Shown in pieces: positions 1 through 10,857 of a DNA stretch of 64,000 bases. The stretch comes from Cognatundibacterium rugosum (GTDB lineage: Bacteria > Pseudomonadota > Gammaproteobacteria > Burkholderiales > Burkholderiaceae_D). The notes beneath the pieces were generated by a model. That model was not told the DNA's origin. It worked only from the letters and a program-made list of their open reading frames with translations, and made no database searches. Position 1 is the first letter of the stretch. Each line of letters starts with the position of its first letter. Position numbers and translations under genes: made by a program. Where the stretch lies: NCBI RefSeq assembly GCF_014284365.1, contig NZ_JACOGG010000006.1, positions 175,658 to 239,657 of the forward strand, given 5' to 3'.

Positions 1-281
1 CGTTCTGCAATCCAGGTGCCCCGTACTGAGGCCAGACCGGAGCGAATATCGATTTTCGCCTCCGGATCCGTGTAGGGGCCTGAGGTGTCGTAGACATACA
101 CTGGCGGATTTTTTTCTGAACCGAACATAGCCGGCGTATCTGACTGTGAGATTTCACGCATAGGTACGCGTATATCCGGGCGGCTGCCCTGAACATAGAC
201 TTTACGGGAATTAGGTAAGGCTTGAATTGCAGCTTCATCCACTGTCGCGGTTGCAGACAGAAATTTTGGATTGGCATTCAT
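1..281 (-). CDS. thiC: Phosphomethylpyrimidine synthase ThiC, N-terminal part
   Basis: ThiC is the radical SAM enzyme that converts aminoimidazole ribotide to hydroxymethylpyrimidine phosphate in thiamine synthesis, in the cytoplasm. Only the first 93 codons are present; the gene runs off the left edge. The visible part ([16 protein letters not shown]..., then [19 protein letters not shown] and a [15 protein letters not shown] stretch) is the characteristic N-terminal domain of proteobacterial ThiC; the catalytic barrel and the C-terminal CxxCxxxxC cluster site lie outside. The start at 281 has a GGAG ribosome site about 9 bases upstream; an ATG two codons later is possible. A TPP riboswitch lies in the leader, which confirms the pathway and gives the mode of control. 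Confidence 0.93.
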   Translation of the reverse strand, partial: MNANPKFLSATATVDEAAIQALPNSRKVYVQGSRPDIRVPMREISQSDTPAMFGSEKNPPVYVYDTSGPYTDPEAKIDIRSGLASVRGTWIAE

Positions 282-371
282 GTGAGTGGCTCCTTTGCAC
301 TTTACTTATGGCTTGGAGCCAGCAAAGGAGTTGGTATAGAACCACAACAAACCTAACGTTTGTGCACGCTC

Positions 372-470
372 TAGCAGCTTCCCTTCGCTGGCATTATCCA
401 GATCAGGTTCGAGGGTATTTCTCACCCGTTATCCACATCGACAGATGCGGCTAACAGGACCCCTAGCATG
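372..470 (-). ncRNA. TPP riboswitch (thi box) in the thiC leader
   Basis: Read on the minus strand, this stretch has the conserved TPP aptamer blocks in order: CTAGGGGTCCTG at the 5' end, TGAGAAATACCC in the middle, then GAACCTGATCTGGATAATGCC and the closing GCGAAGGGAAGC. These are the pyrimidine- and pyrophosphate-binding arms of the known thi box. It sits about 90 bases before the thiC start, between the promoter and the gene. The expected effect is repression of thiC when TPP is plentiful. No clear intrinsic terminator follows the aptamer before the start codon, so control of ribosome access is the likelier mechanism. Confidence 0.95.
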
Positions 471-505
471 GTGTTATCACGACTTGTGTTCGTGACAGCG
501 TGCGC

Positions 506-533
506 ATTATAGCGCTTAATTTATCTGATTCAA
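506..533 (-). promoter_or_regulatory. Sigma-70 promoter for thiC
   Basis: On the minus strand a perfect TATAAT (506-511) is preceded, after a 16-base spacer, by TTGAAT (528-533). Initiation near position 500 would place the TPP aptamer about 30 bases into the transcript. Confidence 0.75.
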
Positions 534-1002
534 CCATCTATTTCCCAGCGGCTTGGGGACGCACTACATGCACACGGCCAAACCCGCAGGAGGCGGTCTG
601 CATCCGGTCTCAAACACAATCCTGATAGTGACCGCCAGCTCATAAGGCTTCGGCGCGCAATGTGATGGTGCGGCCTATGCAGGAAAAATCTGACTTCACA
701 TACTCGCACAATCGAATGAAATTCAAAGCAGTACGCCCGAAAGGATGTCAATACAACAATAAAGTTGCATTCTATACTTGCCCATTAACAACTACCAAAC
801 ACTGAATGCTGTGTAAGCGATGAAACAACATTCATCACTCTTACACAGTACATCATCAGATGAAATCCTTATGGCCCCTCCTCGCAAAGACACACGGACC
901 AGCAGATTCCTTCCCTGACCGTCAAAAAGCAACGTAATGACGACGTGTTCAGCCTCACTCTCATTTATAATCAAAGGTTTAGCACTCAACCAACAGATCA
1001 TC
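534..1002. other. Intergenic region between thiC promoter and valS
   Basis: About 470 bases without a convincing gene. Short open frames exist here on both strands but none resembles a known protein or has a ribosome site. A TATACT at about 772-777 could be part of a valS promoter, but no good -35 is visible. I see no attenuator or terminator. Confidence 0.5.
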
Positions 1003-3828
1003 ATGGAATTAGCGAAGTCTTTCGAACCCGCAGAAATCGAACAACACTGGCGCGCCGAGTGGGAGCAACGCGGATATTTCGCGGCCAGCATGGACGATGG
1101 CAAACCTTCATTCTCTATACAACTGCCACCACCTAATGTGACAGGCACGCTGCATATGGGCCATGCTTTTAATCAGACCATCATGGATGGCCTGACCCGC
1201 TACTACCGTATGCGTGGCTTTAACACAGCCTGGGTGCCTGGGACAGATCATGCAGGTATCGCGACGCAGATCGTAGTGGAACGCCAGCTTGATGCACAAA
1301 AGATCTCACGCCATGATCTGGGCCGTGAAAAATTTCTGGAAAAAGTCTGGGAATGGAAAGAGAAATCCGGCTCCACTATCACCGGTCAGATGCGTCGTAT
1401 GGGTGCATCAGCAGACTGGGACCGCGAATACTTTACGATGGATGCTGAGCGCTCCAAGTCGGTCACTGAAGTATTTGTAAGGCTGGTAGAACAAGGCCTG
1501 ATTTATCGTGGCAAGCGCCTGGTTAACTGGGACCCGGTACTGGGTACAGCGGTATCTGACCTGGAAGTGGTTTCGGAAGAAGAAGACGGCTCTATGTGGC
1601 ATATCCGCTATCCGTTTGCGGATGGTTCTGGTCATCTGACCGTCGCCACCACGCGTCCGGAAACCTTGCTGGGTGACGTGGCCGTCGCGGTTGATCCTAC
1701 TGACGAGCGCTATAGCGCACTGGTCGGCAAGCTGCTCAAACTGCCTTTGACTGAGCGTGAAATTCCAGTGATTGCCGACAGCTATGTCGATAAGGAATTC
1801 GGTACCGGCTGTGTGAAAATCACGCCTGCGCATGACTTCAATGACTATGCGGTCGGTCAACGGCACAATCTCGACAAAATCAGCATCCTGACACTGGACG
1901 CGAAAATTAATGAGAATGCGCCAGAACAATACCGTGGTCTGGATCGCTTTGAAGCACGTAAGCAAATCGTGGCTGACCTCGATGCACAGGGCTTACTGGA
2001 ATCAGTGAAACCGCACAAATTGATGGTGCCACGTGGTGACCGTACCAATGTCGTCATCGAACCTATGCTGACAGATCAGTGGTTCATGGCGATGAGCAAA
2101 CCGGCACCGGAAGGCACCCACTTCCCGGGCAAATCGATCGCAGAAGTCGCGCTCGAAAAAGTCGCCTCCGGTGAAATTAAGTTCGTTCCTGAAAACTGGA
2201 GCAACACTTATAACCAGTGGCTCAACAATATCCAGGACTGGTGTATTTCACGTCAGCTCTGGTGGGGACATCAGATCCCGGCCTGGTATGGCGATGACGG
2301 CCAGGTCTTTGTGGCACGCAATGAAGCAGATGCACAGGCAAAAGCACAGGCAGCGGGTTATCACGGTGCCTTGAAACGTGATGAGGACGTGCTCGATACC
2401 TGGTTCTCATCTGCGTTGGTCCCGTTCTCTACCATGGGCTGGCCGGAAGAGACACCTGACATACGCCATTTCCTGCCGTCTTCTGTACTGGTCACCGGCT
2501 TCGACATCATTTTCTTCTGGGTCGCACGTATGGTCATGATGACCGTGCATTTCACTGGAAAAGTGCCATTTAACACTGTGTATGTGCATGGTCTGGTGCG
2601 GGACTCCAGCGGCCAGAAAATGTCTAAATCTAAAGGCAATACGCTCGATCCTATCGATCTGATCGATGGCATCAAGATCGATGACCTGGTAGCGAAACGC
2701 ACAGTTGGCCTGATGAATCCTAAGCAGGCGAGCGCGATCGAAAAAGCCACCCGCAAAGAATTTGCAGATGGTATCCCGGCCTATGGCACCGATGCATTGC
2801 GCTTCACCATGGCAAGCTATGCCTCATTGGGGCGCAACATCAACTTTGATCTGGGTCGCTGCGAAGGTTATCGCAACTTCTGCAATAAGCTGTGGAATGC
2901 GACCCGCTTCGTGCTGATGAATACCGAAGGCAAGGACTGTGGTTTTGGTGCAGAGATCACGGATGCGGATCTGGATTACTCGCAAGCAGACAAATGGATC
3001 ATTTCGACACTGCAACGCGCCGAGGCAGAAATAGAAAAAGGTTTCGCTGACTTCCGCTTCGATAACATTGCATCGGCAATTTATAAATTTGTCTGGGACG
3101 AATATTGTGACTGGTATCTGGAAGTGGCAAAAGTCCAGGTGCAGCAAGGTACAGAAGCACAACAACGTGCAACCCGCCGCACTTTGTTGCGTGTACTCGA
3201 AGCGATTCTGCGTCTTGCCCACCCAGTCATTCCTTTCGTGACCGAACAGCTATGGCAAACCGTGGCACCGCTGGCAGGCAAGCAACTCAACCCAGCCGGC
3301 GACTCCATCATGCTGCAAGCGTATCCGCAGCCAGCCGCAGCAAACATCAGCGAACAGGCTGAGGGCTGGATGTCTGCACTTAAGGCGATGACGGATGCCT
3401 GCCGTAATCTGCGTGGTGAAATGCAGTTGTCGCCCGCATTGCGCGTTCCTCTGTTAATGCAGGCTGCCAGTGCGGAAGACAAAGTCAGACTGCAGTCATT
3501 TGCCCCTTACCTGCAGGCACTGGCCAAACTGTCTGAAGTCCAGGTACTGGATGCTTTACCTGACTCTCCGGCACCTGTTTCTATCGTCGGCGAATCGAAA
3601 CTGATGTTGAAAGTAGAGATTGATGTTGCCGCAGAACGTGAACGCCTGAGCAAAGAAATTACCCGTCTGGAAACAGAAATTGCAAAAGCGGAAGCGAAGC
3701 TGAGCAATGAAAGCTTTGTCGCGCGCGCGCCGGCAGCGGTGGTCGCACAGGAAAAAGAAAGAATGGCGAATTTCTCTGCCACGCTGGCAAAATTACGTGA
3801 ACAGGCAGCGAAGTTACCGGCGGCCTGA
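1003..3828 (+). CDS. valS: Valyl-tRNA synthetase
   Basis: Class I aminoacyl-tRNA synthetase that charges tRNA-Val with valine in the cytoplasm and edits mischarged threonine. From the chosen start it has 941 residues, close to the 951 of E. coli ValS. The HIGH motif is HMGH at residues 51-54 and the KMSKS motif is at about 539-543. A charged coiled coil at the C-terminus (from about residue 875) is the family's tRNA-binding arm. The open frame extends 22 codons upstream to 937, but homologues begin at the sequence [16 protein letters not shown], so the ATG at 1003 is preferred; its ribosome site is weak. The gene stands alone and ends in a strong terminator. Confidence 0.96.
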   Translation: MELAKSFEPAEIEQHWRAEWEQRGYFAASMDDGKPSFSIQLPPPNVTGTLHMGHAFNQTIMDGLTRYYRMRGFNTAWVPGTDHAGIATQIVVERQLDAQKISRHDLGREKFLEKVWEWKEKSGSTITGQMRRMGASADWDREYFTMDAERSKSVTEVFVRLVEQGLIYRGKRLVNWDPVLGTAVSDLEVVSEEEDGSMWHIRYPFADGSGHLTVATTRPETLLGDVAVAVDPTDERYSALVGKLLKLPLTEREIPVIADSYVDKEFGTGCVKITPAHDFNDYAVGQRHNLDKISILTLDAKINENAPEQYRGLDRFEARKQIVADLDAQGLLESVKPHKLMVPRGDRTNVVIEPMLTDQWFMAMSKPAPEGTHFPGKSIAEVALEKVASGEIKFVPENWSNTYNQWLNNIQDWCISRQLWWGHQIPAWYGDDGQVFVARNEADAQAKAQAAGYHGALKRDEDVLDTWFSSALVPFSTMGWPEETPDIRHFLPSSVLVTGFDIIFFWVARMVMMTVHFTGKVPFNTVYVHGLVRDSSGQKMSKSKGNTLDPIDLIDGIKIDDLVAKRTVGLMNPKQASAIEKATRKEFADGIPAYGTDALRFTMASYASLGRNINFDLGRCEGYRNFCNKLWNATRFVLMNTEGKDCGFGAEITDADLDYSQADKWIISTLQRAEAEIEKGFADFRFDNIASAIYKFVWDEYCDWYLEVAKVQVQQGTEAQQRATRRTLLRVLEAILRLAHPVIPFVTEQLWQTVAPLAGKQLNPAGDSIMLQAYPQPAAANISEQAEGWMSALKAMTDACRNLRGEMQLSPALRVPLLMQAASAEDKVRLQSFAPYLQALAKLSEVQVLDALPDSPAPVSIVGESKLMLKVEIDVAAERERLSKEITRLETEIAKAEAKLSNESFVARAPAAVVAQEKERMANFSATLAKLREQAAKLPAA

Positions 3829-3856
3829 AGCCGGGACTGCGAATAACGCCCACATA

Positions 3857-3893
3857 AAACCGGAGCGCATTTTTATGCAGCTCCGGTTTTTTT
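3857..3893 (+). terminator. Rho-independent terminator of valS
   Basis: Inverted repeat AACCGGAGC (3858-3866) and GCTCCGGTT (3880-3888) with a T run to 3893, 30 bases after the valS stop. Confidence 0.9.
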
Positions 3894-4125
3894 CTGTCTG
3901 CGGAAATCCAGTCAAATAATTTACATTGAAGAAATTAAGCAGGTAAAAGCATTACTGTGCAAAGTATTGTTTGCCACTTCACATCGCTCAGTACAAAAAT
4001 TCTAAAGGCTGTCCTCTATAAAACTTAGACAAAATACCAGAGTCAACACGTACAATCAGTCATCGGCAGCACACCGACAGGACTGAAGTCTATAGCGTCA
4101 TTAAAAAACAGAACCAGGAGACAAC

Positions 4126-4569
4126 ATGAAAAAAATCAGCCTTTTAGTACTACTGTTCTCACTCGTTGCCGTGCCTTTTGCGCATGCGGAAGACACACCA
4201 GTCGGACTCTGGAAAAATATTGATGATAAAACCGGCAAGCCCAAGGCGCTGATCCGTATCACCGAGAGCAATGGCGAATTGCAGGGAAAAATCGAAAAAT
4301 TATTCCTTGACGACGGTGCCGACAAAAATCCCAAATGCGACAAATGCGAGGGCATCAATAAAGATCAACCGGTAATAGGAATGACTATCCTGTACGGCCT
4401 GAAAAAAGACAATGATGAATACAATGGCGGCAAAATCATCGACCCTGCGAACGGGAAAGTGTATAGCAGTAAATTAACCCTGATCGATAACAATAAAAAG
4501 CTCAATGTACGCGGCTATATCGGCACCCCATTTCTGGGTCGTTCCCAGACCTGGATACGAGAACAGTAA
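4126..4569 (+). CDS. Secreted DUF2147 family protein
   Basis: A 147-residue protein of the DUF2147 family, whose molecular role is not established. It has a clean Sec signal peptide (residues 1-21, cleavage after AHA), so it is probably periplasmic. The mature part starts with the family pattern VGLWKNIDDKTGKPKALIRI, and carries a CDKC pair (about residues 68-71) followed by a conserved GMTILYGLKK core and the terminal R-S-QTW motif. The family is a small lipocalin-like beta-barrel by general expectation; that is inference. An AGGAG site lies 8 bases before the ATG. It is monocistronic, flanked by terminators on both sides. Confidence 0.85.
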   Translation: MKKISLLVLLFSLVAVPFAHAEDTPVGLWKNIDDKTGKPKALIRITESNGELQGKIEKLFLDDGADKNPKCDKCEGINKDQPVIGMTILYGLKKDNDEYNGGKIIDPANGKVYSSKLTLIDNNKKLNVRGYIGTPFLGRSQTWIREQ

Positions 4570-4596
4570 TTGCCAGGCAGTTTTATTCAAAGCAAA

Positions 4597-4625
4597 GACG
4601 GAAGCAAATGCTTCCGTTTTTTTTT
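4597..4625 (+). terminator. Terminator of the DUF2147 gene
   Basis: Inverted repeat ACGGAAGC (4598-4605) and GCTTCCGT (4610-4617) with a four-base loop and nine T residues. Confidence 0.92.
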
Positions 4626-4770
4626 GGCATTCACGTGTTACCGACATCCACCTGCCATGCTGTGCCGTACTTTGCGAGAGTACGACAATGTCCACCGGCT
4701 TGAAAAATTCTGTAGCAGCTCTATTGTTATTCCATGGCATCAAGTTTTCGCGCATCAATAGACAGAAATG

Positions 4771-4799
4771 TTGCACTTGAATAATCCTGTGCATAATAA
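4771..4799 (+). promoter_or_regulatory. Candidate sigma-70 promoter of the first chemoreceptor gene
   Basis: TTGCAC (4771-4776), a 17-base spacer and TAATAA (4794-4799), about 105 bases before the start codon. No flagellar sigma-28 pattern is evident nearby. Confidence 0.4.
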
Positions 4800-4905
4800 G
4801 TAACACTTCGGAAAATACGTAAAACAATTTCTTTGGTCTGCATTACCATGTTACCCAAAAGAAATTTCATATATAGCCTGGCGCAAACTTACCTGGATCC
4901 TCCCC

Positions 4906-6459
4906 ATGCTGAAGACTATTCTGACCCGTATCACCATACGCTTACGACTCACACTGGGCTTTGGCATCGTGTTGCTATTCACCAGTGGCATACTCGGTCT
5001 GGGCTTATTTAAACTCAGTCAGTTGCAGCGCAGCGCAGACTACATTTTCCAAACTAAGGTGGCGAGTCTGGATGCGGCAACGGAAATGCGCGAGCAAGGA
5101 CGGGCGCTCACCCTGACCTTACGCAAGATGACGGCTCCACGCGATCAGAGCGAAGCGGAAAAAGAAACTAAACGTCTGGTCAGTGCGCTCAGCAGCTTTG
5201 AAGAGTCCGAGGCCGTCGCCAAAAAACTTTTGTCTGATCCAAATGACCTGACACGGTTACAGGCTGCCATCGTACAAAAACAAGCCGTACTCGCGATTAT
5301 CAAAAAAATCCAAACCTTTGTTGCGGAAGGCAATTACTTCGATGCCTCAGGTTTGTTGCAAACCGAATTTCTGGTGCCGCATGAAAAATGGATGACAGAG
5401 CTGACTGAGCTGGCCAAATTACAACATGACGCGATGCGCTCCACCTATGAACAATCGCTGGCGAATTACCGCAGCTCTGTAATTAGTTTACTACTCATCG
5501 GTGTGCTGACTTTAGCCACGGGCGCACTGGCAGGATGGCTGATTGCACGCAGCATCATATCCCCGCTGAAAGCCGCGGTACATATCGCCGATGGAATTGC
5601 CAATAATAATCTGACCGCCAGAATAGAAGTAAGGACGCAGGACGAGCTGGGAGAATTACTTGGCTCTTTGCGACAGATGCAAGATAACTTCGTGCAAACC
5701 ATCACCAGGATTAAGGACGGTGCATCCACGATCACAACAGCCTCACAGGAAATCGCTACTGGCAATGCTGATCTCTCGTCCAGAACGGAAAACCAGGCTG
5801 GCTCATTGGAAGAAACCGCGAGCTCGATGGAAGAGCTGACCAGCACGGTCAGACAAAATGCGGACAATGCGCGTCAGGCGAATCAATTAGTCTTATCAGC
5901 CAGTCAGGTCGCCATTAAAGGTGGCAGTGTAGTTGGTCAGGTGGTTGAAACCATGGGCCAGATTAAGAGCAGTTCGCAGAAAATTGTCGATATCATCAGT
6001 GTCATCGATGGCATTGCGTTTCAAACCAATATTCTGGCGCTGAATGCAGCAGTCGAAGCCGCACGTGCCGGTGAACAGGGCCGTGGCTTTGCCGTGGTTG
6101 CTGCCGAAGTACGCAATCTGGCGCAGCGCAGCGCGGGCGCAGCCAAAGAAATCAAACAATTGATCGATGACTCCGTTGGTAATGTAGAACGCGGCAGCCT
6201 GTTGGTGGATGATGCCGGTAAGACCATGCATGACATCGTCAGCAGTGTGCAACATGTGGCCGACATCATGAGTGAAATCACCGCGGCCAGCACCGAGCAA
6301 AGTGCCGGGATAGAACAAGTGAACCTCGCGATCACTGAAATGGATGAAATGACGCAGCAAAATGCAGCATTAGTGGAGCAGGCTGCAGCGGCCGCGGAAA
6401 GTATGGAAGAACAAGCACTGGTATTAGCACAAGCAGTCAGCGTATTCCGCTTGCCATGA
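4906..6459 (+). CDS. Methyl-accepting chemotaxis protein (first copy)
   Basis: A 517-residue chemoreceptor that senses an unknown ligand in the periplasm and controls the CheA kinase. It has a membrane segment at about 15-37, a periplasmic helical domain of about 150 residues, a second membrane segment at about 190-212, a HAMP domain (about 213-265) and the cytoplasmic signalling coiled coil to the end. The signalling tip carries the invariant core [19 protein letters not shown] followed by [18 protein letters not shown]. There is no NWETF-type CheR tether at the C-terminus. A ydcH-like gene and a second receptor with an almost identical signalling core follow; che genes are not in the window. 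The ligand cannot be told from sequence. Confidence 0.93.
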   Translation: MLKTILTRITIRLRLTLGFGIVLLFTSGILGLGLFKLSQLQRSADYIFQTKVASLDAATEMREQGRALTLTLRKMTAPRDQSEAEKETKRLVSALSSFEESEAVAKKLLSDPNDLTRLQAAIVQKQAVLAIIKKIQTFVAEGNYFDASGLLQTEFLVPHEKWMTELTELAKLQHDAMRSTYEQSLANYRSSVISLLLIGVLTLATGALAGWLIARSIISPLKAAVHIADGIANNNLTARIEVRTQDELGELLGSLRQMQDNFVQTITRIKDGASTITTASQEIATGNADLSSRTENQAGSLEETASSMEELTSTVRQNADNARQANQLVLSASQVAIKGGSVVGQVVETMGQIKSSSQKIVDIISVIDGIAFQTNILALNAAVEAARAGEQGRGFAVVAAEVRNLAQRSAGAAKEIKQLIDDSVGNVERGSLLVDDAGKTMHDIVSSVQHVADIMSEITAASTEQSAGIEQVNLAITEMDEMTQQNAALVEQAAAAAESMEEQALVLAQAVSVFRLP

Positions 6460-6639
6460 CGACTAAGCCAGCGCTGGCTCGAGCCCGCTCTGGATTCCGG
6501 CACGATGCGTTCCTGTCCAAGTGGTTCGATTAAATCTGAATAAAATGTCATTCTGACTTGATGTATATCACGAACAGCGAGTGCTAAAAATATACGATGG
6601 AGTCAACAGGAATTGTCCTGCATCTGTTAAGGAGCCGAA

Positions 6640-6885
6640 ATGCAAGTTGACCATCATCCATTAGCTGCCGATTTTCCGGAATACAAAGACGCTATTCATC
6701 ATCTGAAAATGAACAATGCACATTTCGCCAAACTGTTCACCGAATATGACGATGCAGACAAGGCCATCAACCGCGCAGAAAACGGCGCAGAACACCTGGC
6801 CGAAACGGCACTGGAAGACCTGAAAAAAGTCCGTATCAGTCTGAAAGACCAGTTGTTTCAACTGCTGAGATCGGCTGCAAATTAA
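6640..6885 (+). CDS. YdcH family (DUF465) small protein
   Basis: An 81-residue acidic, helical protein of the YdcH/DUF465 family, with no established function. The central pattern FAKLFTEYDDADKAINRAE, then a helix ending in LKDQLFQLLR, is typical of the family, which is predicted to form a short coiled coil. The start has a good AAGGAG site 5 bases upstream. It lies between two chemoreceptor genes but the spacing (180 and 213 bases) argues against strict co-transcription. A role in chemotaxis is not supported by anything beyond position. Confidence 0.8.
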   Translation: MQVDHHPLAADFPEYKDAIHHLKMNNAHFAKLFTEYDDADKAINRAENGAEHLAETALEDLKKVRISLKDQLFQLLRSAAN

Positions 6886-6895
6886 TCCTCACATT

Positions 6896-6920
6896 CGGGC
6901 GGAGGTGCGCGCTCTGCCCG
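6896..6920 (+). terminator. Hairpin after the ydcH-like gene
   Basis: CGGGC-G-GAG and CTC-T-GCCCG arms around a seven-base loop, ten bases after the stop codon. No T run follows, so it may be only a weak or factor-dependent terminator. Confidence 0.35.
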
Positions 6921-7098
6921 GTGTTCTCTGTCATCACAGGCATCCCTGCTGAAACGCCACCAGGCAAATTATCTGCCTGAACGGTAACAGCAGCCAGCAA
7001 TCAGCTCTGACTTTTCGTACTGTCCCCGAGAGGCGGACAAGCCGGATTTCGTCTGTCATACGGATCAACACTGCTTTCATCGTCTATGGACTGTCATC

Positions 7099-8778
7099 AT
7101 GAATCTTCCTCAACTCAAAATTGCTACCCGGCTCGCGCTCTGTTTCGCCAGCATCCTGATTTTTTCTTTTCTTGCTACAGCACTTGCCCAATGGCGTCTG
7201 CAACAGACTGCTGACGAAACCCGCCAGATGATGCAACAACCACTGGCAAAAGAACGCATGATTTCTGACTGGTATCGTTACATCCAGGTTGGCGTGCGCC
7301 GTACTGCTGCGATTGCCAAAAGCAGTGACAGCTCTTTATTGCAGTTTTTTTCTGAAGATGCTGCTGCGACCATGAAGGGCGCGAGCGATATGCAAAACAA
7401 AATTGAGAGCCTGCTCAACACAGACGAAGAAAAAAAACTATTTGCAGATATCTCGGCAGAACGAAAAATATATACCAGTGCACGGGAAGATATCCTGGCC
7501 GCCAAAGAGCGTGGCGATACCGCACAGGCGAATCAATTGATCGCAACGACTTTCATGCCCGCGGCAAAGCGCTATCAGGCTTTAGTACAGAATTTACTGG
7601 AAAAACAGCGGGAAGAATTAAACCGGCTCGCCGGGAAAATAGAGGCGAATTATCAGAGCACAAAAACCATACTCTCCACATTAAGTGTGCTGGCGTTTCT
7701 ATGCGGTGTACTGTGCACCTGGTTACTGGCTCGCAGTATTCTGCGCGAACTGGGCGGTGAGCCCGCCTATGCATCAGCGATTGCGCGACGCATTGCGCAA
7801 GGCGATCTCGCCACAGAGGTTGTGTTGCAGCCACGCGATCAAAGTAGTTTGCTGTATGCAATGAAAACCATGCGCGATGGCCTGGCCAATATCGTCAGTC
7901 AAGTAAGGGCCGGTACTGAAACCATCGCCAGTGCCTCCGATCAGATTGCAGCCGGCAATCTCGATTTATCCGGACGTACCGAAGCCCAGGCCAGTGCGCT
8001 GGAGCAAACCGCAGCATCGATGGAGCAGTTGAATTCCACCGTACGCCAAAATGCCGATAACGCACGGCAGGCCAATCAGCTCGCTGCATCGGCCTCAGAC
8101 ATCGCAGCCAAAGGTGGCGAAGTGGTCAGCCAGGTCGTGAACACGATGCACGGCATCAACAACTCTGCGCATAAGATCACTGAAATCATCGGTGTCATCG
8201 ATGGCATCGCGTTCCAGACCAATATTCTGGCGCTGAACGCGGCGGTGGAAGCTGCGCGCGCAGGTGATCAGGGCCGTGGCTTTGCGGTGGTTGCGACCGA
8301 AGTACGTAATCTGGCACAACGTAGTGCCGCAGCGGCGAAAGAAATCAAAGTCTTGATCGGTGACTCCGTCAATCAGGTGCAGGTCGGTAGCAAACTGGTC
8401 GAACAAGCCGGTAGCACCATGCAGGATATCGTGCAAAGTGTAGAGCAGGTCGCCGGCATCATGCATGACATTACCAGCGCCAGCCAGGAACAAAGTCAGG
8501 GCATAGCCCAGGTCAATCAGGCCATCAATCAGATGGATGATACAACCCAGCAAAATGCAGCGTTGGTGGAAGAGGCAACGACTGCGTCGGTATCTTTACA
8601 AGATCAGGCGCAGCATCTGGCGCAGATGGTCAGCGTGTTCAAACTGGATTACGAAAAACCCTTAACTGCACGCAGTGCCAGACTCAAAAAGGTAACTACT
8701 CAGACCGCAATCTTTGCCACGCATTTACCGAACGACACACAGCACAAAAAAATCGCCAACTCCCGCTTTGATGCCTGA
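7099..8778 (+). CDS. Methyl-accepting chemotaxis protein (second copy)
   Basis: A 559-residue chemoreceptor. Membrane segments are at about 8-32 and 193-215. Between them is a four-helix-bundle type sensor domain (4HB_MCP style: [20 protein letters not shown] and onward). A HAMP domain starting LGGEPAYA follows the second segment, which is a form common in Burkholderiales receptors. The signalling core [19 protein letters not shown] is shared with the receptor at 4906-6459. The C-terminus has an extra basic tail of about 40 residues with no CheR pentapeptide. The sensor halves of the two receptors differ much more than their signalling halves, so they probably read different ligands and join the same arrays. 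Confidence 0.93.
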   Translation: MNLPQLKIATRLALCFASILIFSFLATALAQWRLQQTADETRQMMQQPLAKERMISDWYRYIQVGVRRTAAIAKSSDSSLLQFFSEDAAATMKGASDMQNKIESLLNTDEEKKLFADISAERKIYTSAREDILAAKERGDTAQANQLIATTFMPAAKRYQALVQNLLEKQREELNRLAGKIEANYQSTKTILSTLSVLAFLCGVLCTWLLARSILRELGGEPAYASAIARRIAQGDLATEVVLQPRDQSSLLYAMKTMRDGLANIVSQVRAGTETIASASDQIAAGNLDLSGRTEAQASALEQTAASMEQLNSTVRQNADNARQANQLAASASDIAAKGGEVVSQVVNTMHGINNSAHKITEIIGVIDGIAFQTNILALNAAVEAARAGDQGRGFAVVATEVRNLAQRSAAAAKEIKVLIGDSVNQVQVGSKLVEQAGSTMQDIVQSVEQVAGIMHDITSASQEQSQGIAQVNQAINQMDDTTQQNAALVEEATTASVSLQDQAQHLAQMVSVFKLDYEKPLTARSARLKKVTTQTAIFATHLPNDTQHKKIANSRFDA

Positions 8779-8787
8779 TTGTGCAAG

Positions 8788-8820
8788 ATAAAACCGCTAT
8801 CCCTGCTTAGCGATAGCGGC
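8788..8820 (-). terminator. Terminator for the pyrC-DUF3025 transcript
   Basis: Arms CCGCTATC (8794-8801) and GATAGCGG (8812-8819). On the minus strand the hairpin is followed by TTTTAT, so it serves the minus-strand pair; it also lies just past the chemoreceptor stop on the plus strand. Confidence 0.7.
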
Positions 8821-8863
8821 CTTAGCGGCATTTGACGACAAGGTCAGCTGCGCCAGACTCAGT

Positions 8864-9673
8864 TTAACGCCTGGCTTGCCTCGCTGGACGAAATACCTGC
8901 GTATCCTGGTAAAACGCCAGATCCTGCAGGGGCCACCAGTCGGGGATACCGAGCACCGGCAAAGGGGTGTAATCTGCAGTAGTCAGGCTGTGCTGTGCCA
9001 GTTGTGCGGCGACCTGGCTATCAAGCAGACGGCATTTTTTATCAGGTTCTGCAGCAAAGAAATCCGGGCTGACCCGCACTACCCAGCTATGCGCAGTAAT
9101 CGCCTTATAGGGAGCAACCAGTTTCTCCATCAAAGCATGACCAAAGCTCCACACTTCAGCAAACTGACCGAAGGCCTCACGTTGCGTGATGAATGCCTGC
9201 TGCCAGTCATGTTGGCGTAACGCTTGCGTCAGGCTGTCGCCGCGCGCATCATCTGCCACCACCAGCAAAGCTGCATTTTCATCAAAGATCGTCGCTGCGT
9301 CGCGCGCCGGGCCACGCGACTTACCAATACCCAGTTGCGCGATTTGCGCCGCCTGTAAGGCATTGAGCTGACGTTTAATCAGCGGGAAACGCAGCCAGAC
9401 CAGGGCATTGAAAAAATCATGCAAATTCTCACGCGTCGGTACGCCACCACTGGCACTGATATGCGCCTCATAAGCAACACCGTCCGGCAAGTCCTCCTGT
9501 GGAATGAATTGCAGTGGCAATCCGCGATGATTACGCAAACCTAGCTGCTGTGCCTGTTGATTCAGCGCCAGACGCCAGTCAGCCGAAGCCAGTAACGCCG
9601 TTGCCACCGGCCGGACCGTAGAAAACCAGGCACAGGACCAGTCTATGCCGTCAAAAAAACGCGCTGCAGACAT
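8864..9673 (-). CDS. DUF3025 domain-containing protein
   Basis: A 269-residue cytoplasmic protein of the DUF3025 family, function unknown. Recognisable family features are the motif ENLHDFFNALVWLRFP (about residues 80-95) and a C-terminal VLGIPDWWPLQD segment. No signal peptide or membrane segment is evident. Its start codon overlaps the pyrC stop by one base, so the two are translationally coupled; this pairing with pyrC recurs in Burkholderiales. The shared expression suggests but does not prove a link with pyrimidine metabolism. Confidence 0.82.
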   Translation of the reverse strand: MSAARFFDGIDWSCAWFSTVRPVATALLASADWRLALNQQAQQLGLRNHRGLPLQFIPQEDLPDGVAYEAHISASGGVPTRENLHDFFNALVWLRFPLIKRQLNALQAAQIAQLGIGKSRGPARDAATIFDENAALLVVADDARGDSLTQALRQHDWQQAFITQREAFGQFAEVWSFGHALMEKLVAPYKAITAHSWVVRVSPDFFAAEPDKKCRLLDSQVAAQLAQHSLTTADYTPLPVLGIPDWWPLQDLAFYQDTQVFRPARQARR

Positions 9674-10722
9674 CAGGCTGCCTGCATTTTCCAGTGTATG
9701 GTTTCACCGCTGTTGAGCGGCACAATCACAGTTTCCGAAAATGGCAGTTCGGTGGGTATCGTCCAGTCTTCGCGCACCAGCGTGATGCGGTCTGTATTGC
9801 GTGGCAGCTGATAGAAGTCCGGGCCATTGAAGCTGGAAAACGCCTCCAGCTGATCGAGCGCACCAGCCTGATCAAAGGCTTCGGTATAGAGTTCCATCGC
9901 ATGCAAAGCAGTATAACAACCGGCGCAGCCACAGGCGTGTTCTTTCAAGCCTTTAGGATGGGGGGCAGAATCAGTCCCCAGGAAGAAGCGTGGGCTGCCG
10001 GAAGTCGCTGCTTTTAATAAAGCCTGACGATGGGTTTCGCGTTTCAGTACAGGCAGGCAGTAGTAATGCGGACGTATGCCACCCTTGAAAATCTCATTGC
10101 GGTTATACAGCAAATGATGGGCAGTGATAGTCGCTGCGACAGGGCCTGAGGCTTCTGCCACATAAGCTGCCGCATCGCTGGTGGTGATGTGTTCAAACAC
10201 CACTTTCAGCTCAGGCATATCACTGCGCAGCGGCTGCATCACACGTTCGATAAACACCGCTTCGCGATCGAATAAATCGATCTCAGGATTGGTCACTTCG
10301 CCATGTACCAGGAAAGGCATACCCACTTCTTGCATGGCTTCCAGCGCTGCATAACATTTCTTCAGATCGGTCACACCTGCATCGGAATTGGTGGTTGCAC
10401 CGGCTGGATACAGCTTGACTGCATGCACCAGGCCGCTATCTTTAGCACGGCGGATTTCATCGGGTGCCGTGTTATCCGTCAGGTACAGCGTCATTAGCGG
10501 CTCAAATTTCATCCCGGCAGGCAGGGCCGCCAGGATACGCTCACGATACGCCAGCGCCTGTGCGGTGGTGGTGACCGGGGGTTTCAGATTAGGCATCACG
10601 ATGGCACGACCAAACTGCGCGGCGGTATGCGGCAATACGCTGGCTAATGCAGCGCCATCGCGCAAATGCAAATGCCAGTCGTCGGGGCGAGTAATGGTCA
10701 GGGAGGATGGCGTGGAAGTCAT
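9673..10722 (-). CDS. pyrC: Dihydroorotase, class II
   Basis: Zinc amidohydrolase that closes carbamoyl aspartate to dihydroorotate, the third step of pyrimidine synthesis, in the cytoplasm. The 349-residue length fits the class II enzymes of enterobacteria (about 348). The first metal-binding motif DWHLHLRDG is at residues 15-23; the carboxylated lysine is in [16 protein letters not shown]; further metal ligands are in PFLVHGEV and FEHITT, and the catalytic aspartate is in [10 protein letters not shown]. It leads a two-gene unit with the DUF3025 gene. The region upstream holds the terminator of the gltIJKL operon. Confidence 0.95.
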   Translation of the reverse strand: MTSTPSSLTITRPDDWHLHLRDGAALASVLPHTAAQFGRAIVMPNLKPPVTTTAQALAYRERILAALPAGMKFEPLMTLYLTDNTAPDEIRRAKDSGLVHAVKLYPAGATTNSDAGVTDLKKCYAALEAMQEVGMPFLVHGEVTNPEIDLFDREAVFIERVMQPLRSDMPELKVVFEHITTSDAAAYVAEASGPVAATITAHHLLYNRNEIFKGGIRPHYYCLPVLKRETHRQALLKAATSGSPRFFLGTDSAPHPKGLKEHACGCAGCYTALHAMELYTEAFDQAGALDQLEAFSSFNGPDFYQLPRNTDRITLVREDWTIPTELPFSETVIVPLNSGETIHWKMQAA

Positions 10723-10789
10723 GAGGTTCGCTTTCTGAATTCAGGTCAAATACGTTGCAGGCTGCATTTTACCTTGCGGGGCGATAAAG

Positions 10790-10823
10790 ATAAAAAAACC
10801 CGCACCACAGCGTGGTACGGGTT
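10790..10823 (-). terminator. Terminator of the gltIJKL operon
   Basis: On the minus strand the arms AACCCGTACCA and TGGTGCGGGTT are followed by seven T residues. It lies 35 bases after the gltL stop and separates that operon from pyrC. Confidence 0.88.
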
Positions 10824-10857
10824 GTTCATGATGCATGCTGAAACTGAACGTGCAAAA

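Noticed and set aside
937..1002. Upstream extension of valS
   Set aside because: The added 22 residues do not resemble ValS N-termini; homologues begin at the Met at 1003.
5466..8553. Long minus-strand frames within both chemoreceptor genes
   Set aside because: They are antisense shadows of the conserved coiled-coil coding sequence and appear in both copies for that reason.
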